64,000 nucleotides of DNA, taken from positions 97,084,501-97,148,500 of the forward strand of contig NC_060213.1 of NCBI RefSeq assembly GCF_021130785.1. Reading direction: 5' to 3'. This DNA is from Homalodisca vitripennis (lineage: Eukaryota; Arthropoda; Insecta; Hemiptera; Cicadellidae). The notes under the pieces are model-generated. The model ran no database searches. It worked only from the letters and a program-made list of their open reading frames with translations, and was not told the DNA's origin. Numbering within the stretch: position 1 is the stretch's first letter; each line of letters starts with the position of its first letter. A program made the position numbers and the translations under genes. Below, piece after piece: positions 48,274 through 60,420 of this stretch.

Positions 48274-48366
48274 GTACTCATAATTATTTGTAAATATCTC
48301 TGTACGTACTCATAATTATTTGTAAATCTCTCTGTACGTACTCATTATTATTTGTAAATCTCTCTG
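48274..48366. repeat. 32-bp tandem repeat, almost three copies
   Basis: Units start at 48274, 48306 and 48338, each reading GTACTCATAATTATTTGTAA then ATCTCTCTGTAC with one or two changes. Too few and too contiguous for a CRISPR, with no spacers. Confidence 0.9.
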
Positions 48367-48746
48367 TTTTAAAACTATGCTACTGTTGTAAGATACTTAC
48401 TATTATCTTGTATACTCTTATAACAGAACATACAGTGTACTATATTTTCAAAAATTTAATTTTTTTATTTGAGAGCCCCATGAAACTGTTGGTTAATCTT
48501 ATAAATAAATACTTCTTTTTCAATCAAAACTATTCATTTGGGTATGTTATAAATTTTGCACAAATAAATTAAATAAATGTATTGAAAATATTTTACGAAC
48601 AAAAATTTGTCTACTTTGTACATATTATGTGAATACTAAGTAGAAAAATCACTAAACAATTAATTACTTTTTATAGAAACTGGATTCAGAAAGGTAATTT
48701 AATTTTTTCACTTTACTGTTTAGTAAACTATATTTTATCCTTGCAG

Positions 48747-48980
48747 CACCGTCAATGATGTCAGGTGTCTGAAAATGCATTCAAAATGGAGAAACCTAAT
48801 CTCCGTGGATCTCACCGGCCTGAGCAGGAGTATTTTGCGGATTAGTTGCTAATATATATGTATATATTATATTTAACAAGTTTTAAGTTTATTACATTTT
48901 ATATATTAGTTTGTAATATATATATTTATAATATGTTATATTTTAAACCTTTAGAGTAATAAATAATAGAGTAATAAGAT
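48747..48980 (+). other. Probable 3' UTR exon and poly(A) site of the host gene
   Basis: The exon would start CACCGTCAATGATGTC after the acceptor at 48746 and run to a site after AATAAA at 48958-48963. No long ORF continues in it. The link to exon 4 is inferred from splice signals only. Confidence 0.45.
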
Positions 48981-49061
48981 GTTTAACTCATTGCATCCAT
49001 TTATAAAAACTATGTACATGTTTAAAATGAAAAAGTTGCCTGTAGATTTGTCATCTCTAGT

Positions 49062-49215
49062 CATAAACGGATGTAAATCCCAGCAAGGTTCTTGTCTATG
49101 GTGAGACCTAGAAATGTTATGTTATTAACTTGATCCACAATGGTATAATTATTTATCAAGATATTAGGACTTGAATGCTGTGCATCTTACAGTCCTTTTG
49201 CATTCCAGATTGCTT
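49062..49215 (-). mobile_element. Small RT fragment
   Basis: On the minus strand INNYTIVDQVNNITFLGLTI followed by DKNLAGIYI matches the V-x-x-V-x-x-x-FLG-x-x-ID-x-x-L-x-W segment of non-LTR RTs, where W is lost. Truncated at both sides. Confidence 0.55.
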
Positions 49216-51950
49216 GAAATAATTTTCACATGAAAAATATTGTTTATTTGCTCTTATTTAGATTATAAATGAATAAACCACTGTATACATTAATAAATAG
49301 ACAATATGTAGATACATTTCATCCACATATTCTGTTACATCCTTTTTATAGTGATGTTGCCTTCTGTGTTACATGAATCCACTAATATAGAATCAGCACA
49401 ATAATTATGATTTGATATGATAGATTTCTTCAATGTGCTTATTTAAAAGAACAGAATTTTTTTACATTATCATTAAATTAAGCTAAGAGACTGAAACTTA
49501 ATATTAGAATGTAACATTCCTCTCCTGATATAGAAAGATTTTTATAGCATGTTTATGAGTCATACATTATGTTTTTTAAATTAAAATTGCATCTGTTATT
49601 CCTATTTTGAAATGACACTTTAAATTTTAGAGTAAAATCTATACCAATTAATAAAGTACGCAACATTTTAAGATTACCCATTTTTTTCGAGACAAACAAA
49701 CCTCCAATGGCAGTTTGTCAATAATATAATAAAGGATTGTATATTAGAAAAATTGGTTTTTAACTTATTCTCTCAATTTGGTTCTCTTGAAACAGCACAA
49801 TTTCTGTCTCATTCGGGTTTGAAATTCATTCATAATTATATTGTTAAGAATAGAGTGTCACAATGTATTTATACATTAAACATTGTTCTTTTGAGTATAG
49901 TTAAAATTATTCGATTCTCGCTTTTATTACTTACCAATAAAAATTTTGTACAACCCTGAATAAAACTCTTTTGATCGCAGAACTCTATTCAAATTGCTAT
50001 GTGAGGTGCATTTATTTCTAATTAAAATTAAGGAAAACGCCATAATGACGGATCTTAGTGTTTTGTAAAGATATAGCCTGTTTTTTTATAAGGTCTATAT
50101 AATTTACTTGTCAGGTTATGTTCTTTGTAATTACTATCACATCTTAATCTTCTTTCACTTTTAGAATATAAGTAACAAGCTAGTATAATAATAAATATAT
50201 TCATACTTTCACATTCTGTTATGTGTCAGCACTCAAATTTATACTCTCCTACTCTTAAGGAGCCAATGTTGTACGCTATGATGTTATCTGTCATTCTATA
50301 TATTAAATTATGTTTAATTTCACTGTCTCTAGACTTTATCTTCCTAAAATATACTATAACCTTCATCTCATTATTGGTCGTTTATAATTTTCATGTTTTA
50401 ATTGACTCATGATATCAGTACTTATCTAAGCTACAAGACATTTCTAGACTAGTTGTAACTTGTAAACTACAGTATATATAATTTTATAGGACTTTTTTGA
50501 CAACTTCTATCATTTCAGTTATAGTGTTCAGTCTGGTAATTTTTTTACAACAGTACATTGTTTACAAAAGTATTCTTTGAAATTATTTTTCTATTTGTAA
50601 ATACCTTTTTTATCTCATTACACATTTAATTTTACACTATAAAAATCATAACCCTTATTTTCAAAATAAGCATTCATCTCATAAATGTTTGTTTACAGCA
50701 TGTTCACTATGGGACAAACTGTTTTCTGAAATGGTAAAAATTATATTCGTTCTATGATTTTTTTTATCTAAGTACTCTTTTACACAGTGTATATTTTTTT
50801 AGTTCAGTTTTAAAATTTTAATTTCAGTTAGCTCCAATAATATACTACTGAAAAGATTTGTATTGATCATAATTGATTGCATTCATTCATAGAAATATGT
50901 TTTAGTGTATTTCAAAGGTGACTCATACAGTACTGATTTACTTTTTGCGGTAAACAGTCACAGTAATGAAGAGGATAACAGATGTTAAACACGAGCTGTA
51001 TTTCTCATGTAATTCATACAAATTCAGTATTAGTTTATTTTCCATACCTTGTCCAAAAGATGATATAATGATGGTATTTTATAATTTTTCAAATTAATAC
51101 TTTCTGTAGTGACAACACTAAATTCCCCAGTTAAATAAGGTAAATATTCCAAATATACAAAATATTTTAATGGCATTTTCTTCAAATTGCTTTGAAATTA
51201 TGTAATGAAGTTTATTAACATCACTTTATCAAGTATGTTCAACGTAAAAACAAAATTAAATCTTATTTATAAAATTTGATTTTTAAGTTCTGAAATTAAA
51301 ATTATATTTTTTGTTTCTATAGATATTTCTAAATCATGTTTCTACAATAACAAATTTTACATTAAATGTACGGTATTGCATAAAGTATAAAAAAAGAAAA
51401 AATAGGGAAAGAATGTTAATAAACTTATAACAAACCAATAAAAGGGGAGACTTATAAAATAGTTGTAATAGTATAATATTTATAAGTAAAGAACACCAAA
51501 TTTGTAGTAGTTCATATTAATAAGAAATTTAATTTTCTTGAGTATATCAGTTTGGTTTTAAAATTTTCTCGAGCATATAAACGTTGAAAAATTTGAGTAA
51601 ATATTGTGAAACTAATCTAAAGTGGTTTATTAGTGCCTTGATTATAAGGAATTGCTTTGTTATGAATAGTTATAGTTAAAATATAGTTATGATTTTTATA
51701 ATATAATATAAATATAATATAAAATAGTTATGAATAATGTCTATGTGTGTCATAATTCATAACTATTTTTGTAAAACAAATTACTTTTTAATGATGACTA
51801 TGGTAGCTTTCAAATGATGTCAATGTATCTTCATTAAGAAAATCATGACAATCTAAGGTCATATAAAACTCAGTCCAGAGTGGATCTATTCTCTGTTCAG
51901 AGTGTACTATTGTGTTTGTATCTCATCCCATCACAATAGTAGGTACTCAT
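49216..51950. other. Long AT-rich stretch with nothing recognised
   Basis: Short spurious ORFs only. There are no domain motifs, tandem arrays or RNA genes that I can see over 2.7 kb. Confidence 0.6.
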
Positions 51951-51956
51951 AGGTAT

Positions 51957-52300
51957 CAGTGGCGGATCAATGCTTTGCAGTGCCCTGGGCAGTTGACTTT
52001 ACGGGGGAGTCTGGGGGACCTCCCCCAGGATTTTGTTGTAAAAATTAGCCCCAAAATGTGTTTTTGATGTTTTTTTTCTTTAGCTATTTAGCGTATAACA
52101 GACCTCATTTGTGTATTATTATAGTGCTTTCTAATTTATTAAATTAACTGCATGAAAATTTGATCAGTTGGCACTATAGGGAGTATGCATTGATTGAATT
52201 TTTTATACGAAATAATGTGTTTTCTGTGTATGTTTTCATGTTTAACGTGCTGAAAATTTTTGGTTAGCTAAACCCAAAAGCAAAAAGTTGACATGGTTTA
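51957..52300 (+). mobile_element. hAT-like terminal region (tentative)
   Basis: CAGTGGCGGATCAATGC at 51959 followed by GCCCTGGGCAG and a GGGGGACCTCCCCC palindrome is a layout common at ends of hAT-type repeats in arthropods. The partner end is uncertain: 56.4-56.7 kb is related but has different flanks. Confidence 0.4.
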
Positions 52301-52968
52301 TCCAGGCAAAAATAAAGTAAAATATGCCAGGTAAAAACTGTTAAGTATAGCCAATAGTCGAATGTTAATATATTACATTAGGTTTATTTTTTTTAATAGT
52401 AGCTTTTAATTTTATTTAGTCTTGCATTTTAAGTTATGCATAACAAACAAAAGTGGAGATTTCTTCACTAAATTAATTTAGTAGTGAAAGGACAAAAATA
52501 ACAACAACAAATTTTTATTATAGAACTATAAAGTTTTTTGTACAGAACTAATATAAAAGGAGAAACACAACTGAAATTATAAACTCAAAAGAAAAATTAC
52601 ATAGTTTCAAAACAAAATTAAATAGTATGACAAGTAAAAATAGCTGCTGTAAAGTAAAAAGTTAGATGTGTTAGTCAATGAAGTAGTTAAGTTACAACAA
52701 ATAATCAATGAATGTATTAAAATTATTGCTGGTAGTCAATTCAAAATTTATACGTACATAGATAACCTAAGAGCAACAATAACATTAAATGGTTTTAAAA
52801 GTTGTAATTAATGTAGTCTGTTTTAACATTTGGGCTGAACGTACAAACAATTGAATATTCTTATTCTACTTACATACTTATATATTTTTGCAAATAAGTC
52901 TGGAATTATTATTTAGTAACTTACTAAAAGGAAAAACATGTTCACAAATAGAGGTGCACGTTCCAAGA

Positions 52969-54245
52969 GAGAAAGAGAGAGAAACTTTATTTTACAATTA
53001 TCAAAATTGAAAATTGTGTCATACAATACAAATTGGGTAGTTTGATATGGATGTATTCATGGGAAGTTGTTTGGCCAGTCCATATACTCAGCTATATTGT
53101 AAAAAGGTCTTTGAAGAAGCCAAGCCTGAAGATGTGCTCTGAAACTCATTAATTTAGTTGTCTTGATTTCAGCAGGCAGTTTATTGTAGAAGTTAGCACC
53201 AGCGTATGTAGGCTTCTTTTCAAATCTTCCAGTCCTGTGAGAAAGCAGATTAAAGTCATTTGCATGCCTAGTACCATAAGAATGTAAGTGTCCATTCCGT
53301 ACAAGGTCTTTTGAATTAGCTAGGCAGATGGTTTCCAATAGATAAATGCCCACTACAGTCAATATTTTATCCTTGAAGGTGTCTCTGCAGTTTTCCCTTT
53401 TTTCTAGACCATGCAGAACCTCACAGCCTGCTTCTGCATTATCAGCACTCGCTCAAGGTGGTTGTGAGACGAGGCCCCCCAAATTGATGAAGTCACAAGG
53501 ACAGAGTCGTCAGCATACATTACGATTCAACAGTATTGTTCTGTAAAATAAGGGAGGTCAAAACTGAAAATTATGAACATCACCGGGCCCAGGACAGACC
53601 CCTGGGGTACTCCCCTTGTAATGGGAAGTTTGGTAGATCTTACTGTAGATGTTGCTCCATTCCTAGATTCCTTCAATTCCACCAGCTGTTCACGACCCTC
53701 CAGATAACTTCTGAACCAATTCCATACCGTTCCTTTGAAGCCAAGATGTTCAAGTTTATCTAAAATAAGCTTGTGGCTAAGACAATCAAATGCCTTACTT
53801 ATATCTAGATGGATGCTTATGACATTACCGCTTTCTTCGAGTTTCTCTAAGATCAATTCAACAAGATCCACTAAAGCAGTTGAGGTTGATCTATTGCGAA
53901 GGAACCCATGTTGACTTGATAAATCAATGTTGTTTACTCTCAATTGTTCGATAATTCTTACAAGAACAACCTTCTCTATTATTTTTGCAAAGGTTGATAT
54001 TAGCGATATCGGTCTGTAGTTCTACATGTCATCTATTTTTACTTTTCTGTGCAAGGGTATATGACCTTTGCAGTTTTCAACTTACATGGGAAGCAACCCT
54101 CACTCAAACTGAGGTTAACGATGTGAAGTAAGGGTGGAAGTAACTCCTCCATGCAGTATTTAATCATTATAGAAGAGTACTCATCTAGACTGGCAGAGGG
54201 TTTGGATTTCATTTTTGTTATTATTGTTTTCAATTTTCTTTCTTC
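52969..54245 (-). mobile_element. Non-LTR element remnant with internal deletion
   Basis: Minus strand: KPSASLDEYSSIMIKYCMEE, GCFPCKLKTAKVIYPCTEK, then a 138-codon open block with SSQHGFLRNRSTSTALVDLV, HLDISKAFDCLSHKLILDKL and ITRGVPQGSVLGPVMFIIF, then MYADDSVLVTSSIWGASSHN. There the catalytic YADD runs straight into a more C-terminal WGASSHN block, so about 300 bases between them are missing. The C-terminus has SYGTRHANDFNLLSHRT, FEKKPTYAGANFYNKLPAEI and a stop at 53057. A GA-rich patch lies beyond (52969-52985). It is close in motif to element D and the 22 kb copy. Confidence 0.85.
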
Positions 54246-54489
54246 TGTAGGCTTTCTTTTTTCTTTCTTCTTTAGGTTGTAGCACAGTTAGAGGTATCCT
54301 TACATTCAGAGGAAATATTTTTCTTACTGCAGGGTTTTCCAGAAAGTTCATTGTGTACTTTCCAAATTACACAAGTCTAAGTCAATTTCAGGTAATAATT
54401 GATCTGAGGTTAAAAAAGCAGGCAATATGCAAAAAAGGTTTCCAAATTTCTAATTACCAACATAATTCCACTTCTAGACTAAATTTAAT

Positions 54490-54873
54490 CTATCTGTAAA
54501 AAATTAACATTTTACTCTTCAATGACATCTTTAAAATCTTATTTTGAATACCAAATCATTTTCTATGGAGAGCAGAGCCAGAGATGATAGATGGTCATAG
54601 GTTATTGTGTTTCTAAGATAAGATCTTGATGAGTTTTAATTTCAATAAACTTCTTTCTGTTGATACTACTGTGACCGAAATTGTGGAAATTATTCTTAGA
54701 CTAACATAGATATTTGAATATATGTCCTTTAGAACGGAAAGTATACTGTCTGTTTCATCATCATAGGTGAGTGTTAACATTTTTATTTCTTCATAAATGT
54801 CTAGTGCGTTGATGTCATAGTTGTCTCCGTCACTTAGTGTTATTCTTAGGTCTTTCATGTGCCATGAGGACAT
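54490..54873 (-). mobile_element. hAT transposase C-terminal (dimerisation) fragment
   Basis: The minus strand encodes EIKMLTLTYDDETDSILSVL, then DIYSNIYVSLRIISTISVTV, VSTERSLLKLKLIKI and, after a frame change, PSIISGSALH. The family signature is LyPxLxxxLRIxLTIPVTVxSxERSFSKLKLIKxxLRSTMSxxRLxxLAxLSI (given here as a pattern), as in ZMYM-type hAT transposases. The catalytic N-terminal parts are not seen. The 5' side is cut at about 54855 by the I-like fragment. Confidence 0.7.
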
Positions 54874-55445
54874 TCATGGTAATAAAAAAGCAGATACCCT
54901 CACCAAAAAGGGAGTGGAGTCTTTTATAGTGAGGCCAGAGCCGGGTTACAGGATAGCTTTCTCCTACAGCAAAGCTCTTGTAAAAGATTGGGAAAAGAGG
55001 ATAAGAAACTTTAATTGGAGTAGGGCCTCAGGATTAAGACGATCTAAAATGTTTATCTCTCCTTATGCTAAAGAGTGGGCATCTCTCCTAGATCAGAATG
55101 AGGAGAATATAAGAATGATAATAGGGATGCTGACAGGACATGGGTCCCTTAGGAAACACCTTATGAAGTTGGGCCTTAGACATACTGATGAATGCAGACT
55201 ATGCGGATGAATCAGCGGAGCACATAGGGCTTAACTGTCCTGCCATATTTCAAATTCGGAAAAGATTTCTAGGGGCATATCTCCTCAGCCCCAAAGACAT
55301 GAGAACAGGAACCCTCAAATCTGATCGCCTTCTGTAAAATTCTCAGATTCTGAGGACACAAATATAAGTAAGGGAGGCGCAAAGGTCCTTTTTAGGACTA
55401 AGTGCTGGGTCAATCATCTCTTTTCCTCAGAAAAAGAACAAAAAC
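54855..55445 (+). mobile_element. I-like retrotransposon fragment (RNase H end to 3' end)
   Basis: The + strand starts inside RNase H with HEDIHGNKKADTLTKKG (last catalytic D present), then FSYSKALVKDWEKRIRNFNW, KMFISPYAKEWASLLDQ, LTGHGSLRKHLMKLGL and TDECRLCG. After a stop, a decayed EHI...LSCP block and the common 3' tail GGCGCAAAGGTCC follow, ending near 55445. Same family as 39.2/40.8 kb and 59.4-62.6 kb. Confidence 0.8.
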
Positions 55446-55619
55446 CCCTTTTAATCTTGATTTGTTTGCAGTACACATTGATACAAATTACACTGTTTCT
55501 TATAATATTGTTATGTTTTCTAAAATGTAGCCCATACAATAATAAGAAATAAATGCAAGAAATTTACATGAATAAAATAAAAAAATAAAAATTATGATAT
55601 CATTGTAAATGCCAGGTTC

Positions 55620-56092
55620 TAAATAGTATACTGTATTATAATCTTCCTATTGGAGGAGAACTGAAGGGAACATACAAGCAAAGCGGTTGCTCAATGGACC
55701 ATGAAGGAATGTTGCAGCAGATGCCCTTAGAATGAGTAGAACAGAAATCCCCAAGATGACCTGTTTTATTACAGGTAAATGGATATTCTGAAGCCACCTG
55801 AACAGAATAGGTATTTCGGTTCAGGAAACACTGCGGGAAATGTCGAGGCTAATGAAACAGCTGAGTATGTCATATTTGAATGTCCAGCATTACAGAGCAA
55901 ATGCTCAAGATCCCTAGGTTTTCTTAGGCATACTAAAGAGGGTTGGAACAGGCAAGCAATGTTCAGAAGATCTCATGGTTTTGTAAAGGCCTGGGATTTG
56001 ATGCAGCTTAAACCAGGAAGAGGGTACACAATGAGCTGGATGGCTAAGAGGCAATTACCAGGCTCAAGAAACCTGGCCCTCTGTTAAAACAG
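55620..56092 (+). mobile_element. Another non-LTR ORF2 C-terminal fragment
   Basis: The + strand reads SGNTAGNVEANETAEYVIFE followed by CPALQSKCSRSLG. This resembles the C-x2-C...AEHVIFECP end of I/R1-type ORF2 proteins with the first cysteines lost. It continues MLRRS-like FRRSHGFVKAWDLMQLK to a stop at 56085. It is a different family from the I-like copies. Confidence 0.55.
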
Positions 56093-56414
56093 TAGTCTTC
56101 CTGTTACAAATCTACTAAACTTAACATTCAATACCATTTAAGAATATCAATACAGCTATAATAGTAATTATAGGCAATATCCTTGGTTTCCTACCGACTT
56201 GACAGTTTACGATTTCTTTATTTCTAGCTCAGTGGCACGTATCCTTACGAATTAGCTTTCTTTAGACCTCTGCGGCTCAAATTGAATATAGAATAAAAAT
56301 ATTCCATTCAAGTCCATTTAGGCCCAGGAGGGCTCTAAAAAAAATATATAATTATATTGGATTTTGGTTTTATTACAGTATTTCACATTGATTCACTCGT
56401 TGCTTGTTTATGGG

Positions 56415-56690
56415 GCTGGTTTAAGGAGCCGACCTGCGTTTTTCGATTAGATCGGACCATAGGACCCCGCTGACTTGCCCAGCCCATTTTGTGGGTATCT
56501 TTAAGTACTTCACCTAATAATTTCTGAGTGAGAAATTTCAATATAATAGACTTTTGTCTCTTTGCTTGCTTAAGGGCCTAGCGCCTCTAACCAATCGACC
56601 CGACCTGCGTTTTGTTAGGTCCGGGCCATGTCGCAGGGCCCCGGGCGGTTGCCTAGCTCATGTATCCGCCCTTGGTGAAACAGAACAATG
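56415..56690. repeat. GC-rich repeat pair, possible hAT end
   Basis: Two related blocks, 56431-56490 and 56595-56690, both have CGACCTGCGTTTT and a GGxCCATxxxxxxGGxCCCCG core. The second ends GTATCCGCCCTTGGTG, an inverted relative of the GGCGGAT end at 51957. Confidence 0.45.
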
Positions 56691-56699
56691 TAATTTCTT

Positions 56700-59040
56700 G
56701 CATTTTTCTCTTACAGTTTGTAGACTTAATGTTGAGTGATTAGTTAGGTGATTGAGCTGTAAACAACGTGGTTTTAGACAACTTTATACGGCTTCTCCCA
56801 AAGTTTGGCTCTTACACCTATTTTATTTTATATTTATATTCCTGTATCAGCCTAGAGGGTTCATTCACACTGATGACATTGCTACGAGTATTGTATAATG
56901 ATAGAGAGATTTCCACTTGAAAAAATCTATTTTCATATATGGCCTTGCTGATTTTAGTACTTATTTCTCAAATGGAAGCTTAAACCAAACTCTTCCAAAA
57001 CTAAAGTAACCTGGTTTCAGAGCACTAGAAAGATATCTCACTATCACAAGTCATCAGGAAAAGACAGCAACTTTGGAACCGAAGTCAAAAGTCTTTGAAC
57101 ATAAGCTCTGCCCCTGGTGTTTACCTTCTTGTTAAACAGTGTTCAGGAGAGAAATAAAGATTTAACTAAACAGGGCAACAAAGGTGAATATGTAAGCAGG
57201 CTTTAATGGGAGACTTAAAATCAATTGAACTTACAAGAGTGCCAGTTGAAGCCCTGTACACCATTTCATTGAGCTACATGTTTGTTACTTTTCTTATTAA
57301 TTCCAGTAGGATCATTGTTTGGGATTTGTTTTCATCCGCAAAAATGTGAGGACTATCTGTGCAGTTGGGGGAGGACCCTATTTCGCGTGTGACCTTGGAG
57401 CAGCCAACAAGTTTGCACTGCCAAATTTGTTCCCAGCTGTAAACGCAGCGCACCATGCCGAGCAGCAGTTGAGTGAGGTGTGGCAATGTCGCACCAGCCT
57501 GTTCATTCTTTTAGTTACCACCAACTGCACTCTTTTTTGACACTTACTGTAATGAATCTCATTGAATAAGTCTTCCTAGGATGAATTGATTGTTGTACCT
57601 CTTTGCTCCCATCCCGCCCACAGATTACAAGGCTGGTTGAATCGATACTCGCTATACCATGTGATAAAATATGGTCCTTTGAGTACTATGATCAATAAGA
57701 TACCGTACTGTTGTTTGGCATTTGCAATAGTAGCTATAACTGCCGTTTCGGAGGAGGGAAATCAAAAATACAGTGACATGAGTGAGATATTTATACATTA
57801 AACTTAGACGTGAAATGGTTTGCACATGGAGTGATGAAGGTATTGAGGTGAAATGTGGGTTGGGATAAGAGTAGCAGGATGGCTGTCTGGAGCTGGTAAA
57901 CTACTATCATTGTTGCAGACATCGTGCTGATGCATGTCTGGTCATTGTAGTGATGCAACCAGGAATTGTTTTTTTCCATGGAAAGACTTAGCTAATAGCT
58001 GGATCTAATCTAGTCTATTTTTTCATTTAATTTTTTAGAGCTATATGAAGGAGGCAAGGATTGTAGCAAATCTGAAAAATCAACTTGCCATTTCAAGCCA
58101 AACTGATTGTCGCTTAGAGGGTTAAACATAAAAGGTTCCAAAGTGATTAATAAATTTATATTGCTTTAAAATGTTGTGGTTTATTTTATAGCACACAAAT
58201 TTATTTGTTTTTTAATGATTAAGTACCGTTCTTTAAAACTATACTTCTGTTAATGGAAATTTCCTGTCATTATAACAAAATATTCCTAAGAATAACTTGT
58301 TTTTTGCATATTCCAGGCCTACTTAAATCACTTAGTACAGGAATAATCCTATTTATGCATGCAGTCGTCATTTTCGGTGATCCATTTTTTTAAATGCTGG
58401 GTCGATTAGCATCACTTCCTTCGCAATACTGACCACATTATCACTGTTATCCTCCAAGCTAATAACAAATCTTTCCAAGACTTAAATGTCCCTTTCATGT
58501 TGTAATTATTCTTCTTTCACCTTTTTCCATGTTAGCAGCGGGTTTTCCATTCACCTAGAGCAATGGAATCAAACTTTTCATTGACTCTTTCCAAAACTCT
58601 TTTTGTTGATATATTTTTAGTGTGACTCCCAACCTTGAATGAACCTCAAATGAGTCCCGAGCTTTTTGAATATTACTAAATAGTTTAATAACAATTTAGA
58701 TTCATAATTAGTTTTTATGCATATATAATAATTTGAAATTTTATAAGGAGTGGGTTAAAAAATAAATGAGCAAAATATTAAGGGCTACTATTTATGAAGT
58801 GGGTGTATGGAGTAATCAGCCGATATAGTCGAGAAAACAGACCAGAAGTTGAAATCAGAAGACAAGTAGATAAAGAGGACTTTGATGCAAGGGAGTGAGC
58901 GGATGACTTAGTTCATGGGATCACCACATGGCACGTGACATCACCAGGCGCTAGTGTACCAGTCAGATAATGTGGGCCCGTAGTTACATGGGTAAACTGA
59001 AAAGTAATGCAGAAGATTTTATTGTGACGCAACTATTTAT
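56700..59040. other. Stretch without recognised gene
   Basis: Short ORFs (for example 57319-57540 + and 57274-57486 -, 57586-57801 +) have no signature I know. The region 57330-57510 is less AT-rich and could be host exon or old transposon, and I cannot decide. Confidence 0.4.
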
Positions 59041-59171
59041 CACAGGATGCTCAGACCGGATAATGTAGTAGGGGTTCAGCCCTGCCAAACTTGTCCGGTC
59101 TCAGTTTGCTCCAAGCAATAGGAGATAGGACATGTCTTTGCATGGTCTCTTTTTCGATTGTGTCACAGCAC

Positions 59172-59403
59172 GATGGAGCGCTTGCTGGAACAGAGTGATC
59201 AATTTTGCATGTGGCTGGGGGAAAATGCAACAGAAACTTATCAAATACTTCAAGAGGCCGTTGAAGAGAAATACATTTCTAGATCTCAATGCAGATAGTG
59301 GCACAAGGCCTTCAAGGACGATGGGGAGGAGATCTCTGATGAGTCCCGTTCTGTACACCCAACAACAGTTCGATCCAATGACAACGTCCAGCCCTCCTAA
59401 AAA
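59172..59403 (+). mobile_element. mariner transposase N-terminal part (split copy, left half)
   Basis: ATG at 59172 opens MERLLEQSDQFCMWLGENAT, ETYQILQEAVEEKYISRSQC, then (after a stop at the Trp/Arg position) WHKAFKDDGEEISDESRSVH and PTTVRSNDNV. This is the helix-turn-helix region of Mos-type mariner transposases (ETYxxLQEAY...RxQxFEWxKRFKxGRExxxDexRSGRPST). The coding similarity ends at about 59403, where I-like RT begins, and continues at 62640. An inverted GACCGGA/TCCGGTC pair (59054/59094) lies upstream. Confidence 0.75.
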
Positions 59404-60420
59404 GCAAAGTAAAGGCAAAGTACGGAGACGAATCTGCCGCAATCACGGCCCAGAAAGGCTGCTCCCAGGGGGAGTTCTGTCTCCTCTCCTGTGGGCGATG
59501 GTGGTAGATGATCTTCTTAGCAAAGCAGAGAAGAGGGAAACAAGGCTACTATACTATGCGGACGACCTTGTGCTTGTGGTCAAAGGAAAAAAACAAAGGC
59601 TAATAGTTAAAACCTCATAATCAACTGGTGTCATGAGGAAGGTCTACGGATCAACCCATCTAGAACAAATATGATAACCTTTACCAGGAAAAGAAAGTTC
59701 CAGCTTACACAATCTGTCCTGGAAGGAATCAGAATAAACCAAACAAAGGAAGTGAAATATCTGGGTATAATCCTGGATGAGATGCTCACCTGGAACTCAC
59801 ATATTGAGAACATAATATCCAAAGCGACAATGGGCCTTGGGGCCTGTAAGAGACTATTCGGATTTAAATGGGGATTGAAACCCAAAATGAAATACTGGAT
59901 CTATGAAATTATAATAAAACCGATGTTCACATATGCTGCCTTACTGTGGTGGCCGAAAGTAGAACAAGCAACAGCTGCTAAAAGGCTACTGAGTCTTCAA
60001 AGGCTAGCTTGCTTAAGCATTACAGGAGCGATGAGCTCCTGCCCAACACTAGCAATTGAAGCGGTCCTGGGATACACTCCTCTGGGGCAGGAGGTGATGA
60101 TAACAGCCGCTCTAAGTGCAATGAAGCTTCTAGAAACAAAAGTAATAAATTCCTTTGAAGGTCACATGAAGATAATGCAGGAATTTCCTGAGGGTGAAAT
60201 GCTAACCAATGTGACAGAAGCAATGGATAAGAAATACTCCTTTGAAAAACCATATACTGTCTCTATCGATGAAAGGAAGAAATGGATTAAAAAGGTGGCC
60301 TACCCTACTAAAGGTGTCCTGAAGTTTTACACAGATGGTTCACGCCTTGACACTAGGGCAGGATACATAATATACGGACATTATACATACATGCATATAT
60401 ATACATATATAGGATACATA
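59404..60420 (+). mobile_element. I-like retrotransposon, RT part (left of nested element)
   Basis: The + strand RT starts within the palm: GCSQGGVLSPLLWAMVVDDL, LYYADDLVLVVKG (intact YADD), INPSRTNMITFTRKRK-like, TKEVKYLGIILDEMLTWNSH, ATMGLGACKRLFGFKWGLKP, KPMFTYAALLWWPKV, then RLACLSITGAMSSCPTLAIE, and the start of RNase H (KFYTDGSRLDTRAGY, first catalytic D). The 254-codon open block at 59671-60435 is the longest retroelement frame in the window, suggesting a younger copy. It is 5'-truncated at the mariner junction and interrupted at 60420 by the nested element. Confidence 0.85.

Larger units (their letters stand above)
46235..48746 (+). other. Intron in the 3' UTR of the host gene (probable)
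   Basis: The donor CAG|GTAAGT at 46234/46235 is strong and a good acceptor TATTTTATCCTTGCAG ends at 48746. The stop codon is 5 bases before the exon end, too close to trigger the usual exon-junction decay rule. Another acceptor could be used. Confidence 0.5.

Noticed and set aside
48274..48366. Short direct repeats as a CRISPR array
   Set aside because: Units are contiguous with no spacers, only three copies, and the DNA is eukaryotic.
57274..57801. Three ORFs of 70-73 codons on both strands as host genes
   Set aside because: No start context, splice signals or domain motifs. They overlap each other on opposite strands, so chance is as likely.
58320..58700. Minus-strand coding traces (for example RFVISLEDNSDNVVSIAKEV) as a transposase or host exon
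   Set aside because: Pieces look protein-like but no family motif could be confirmed and stops interrupt them.
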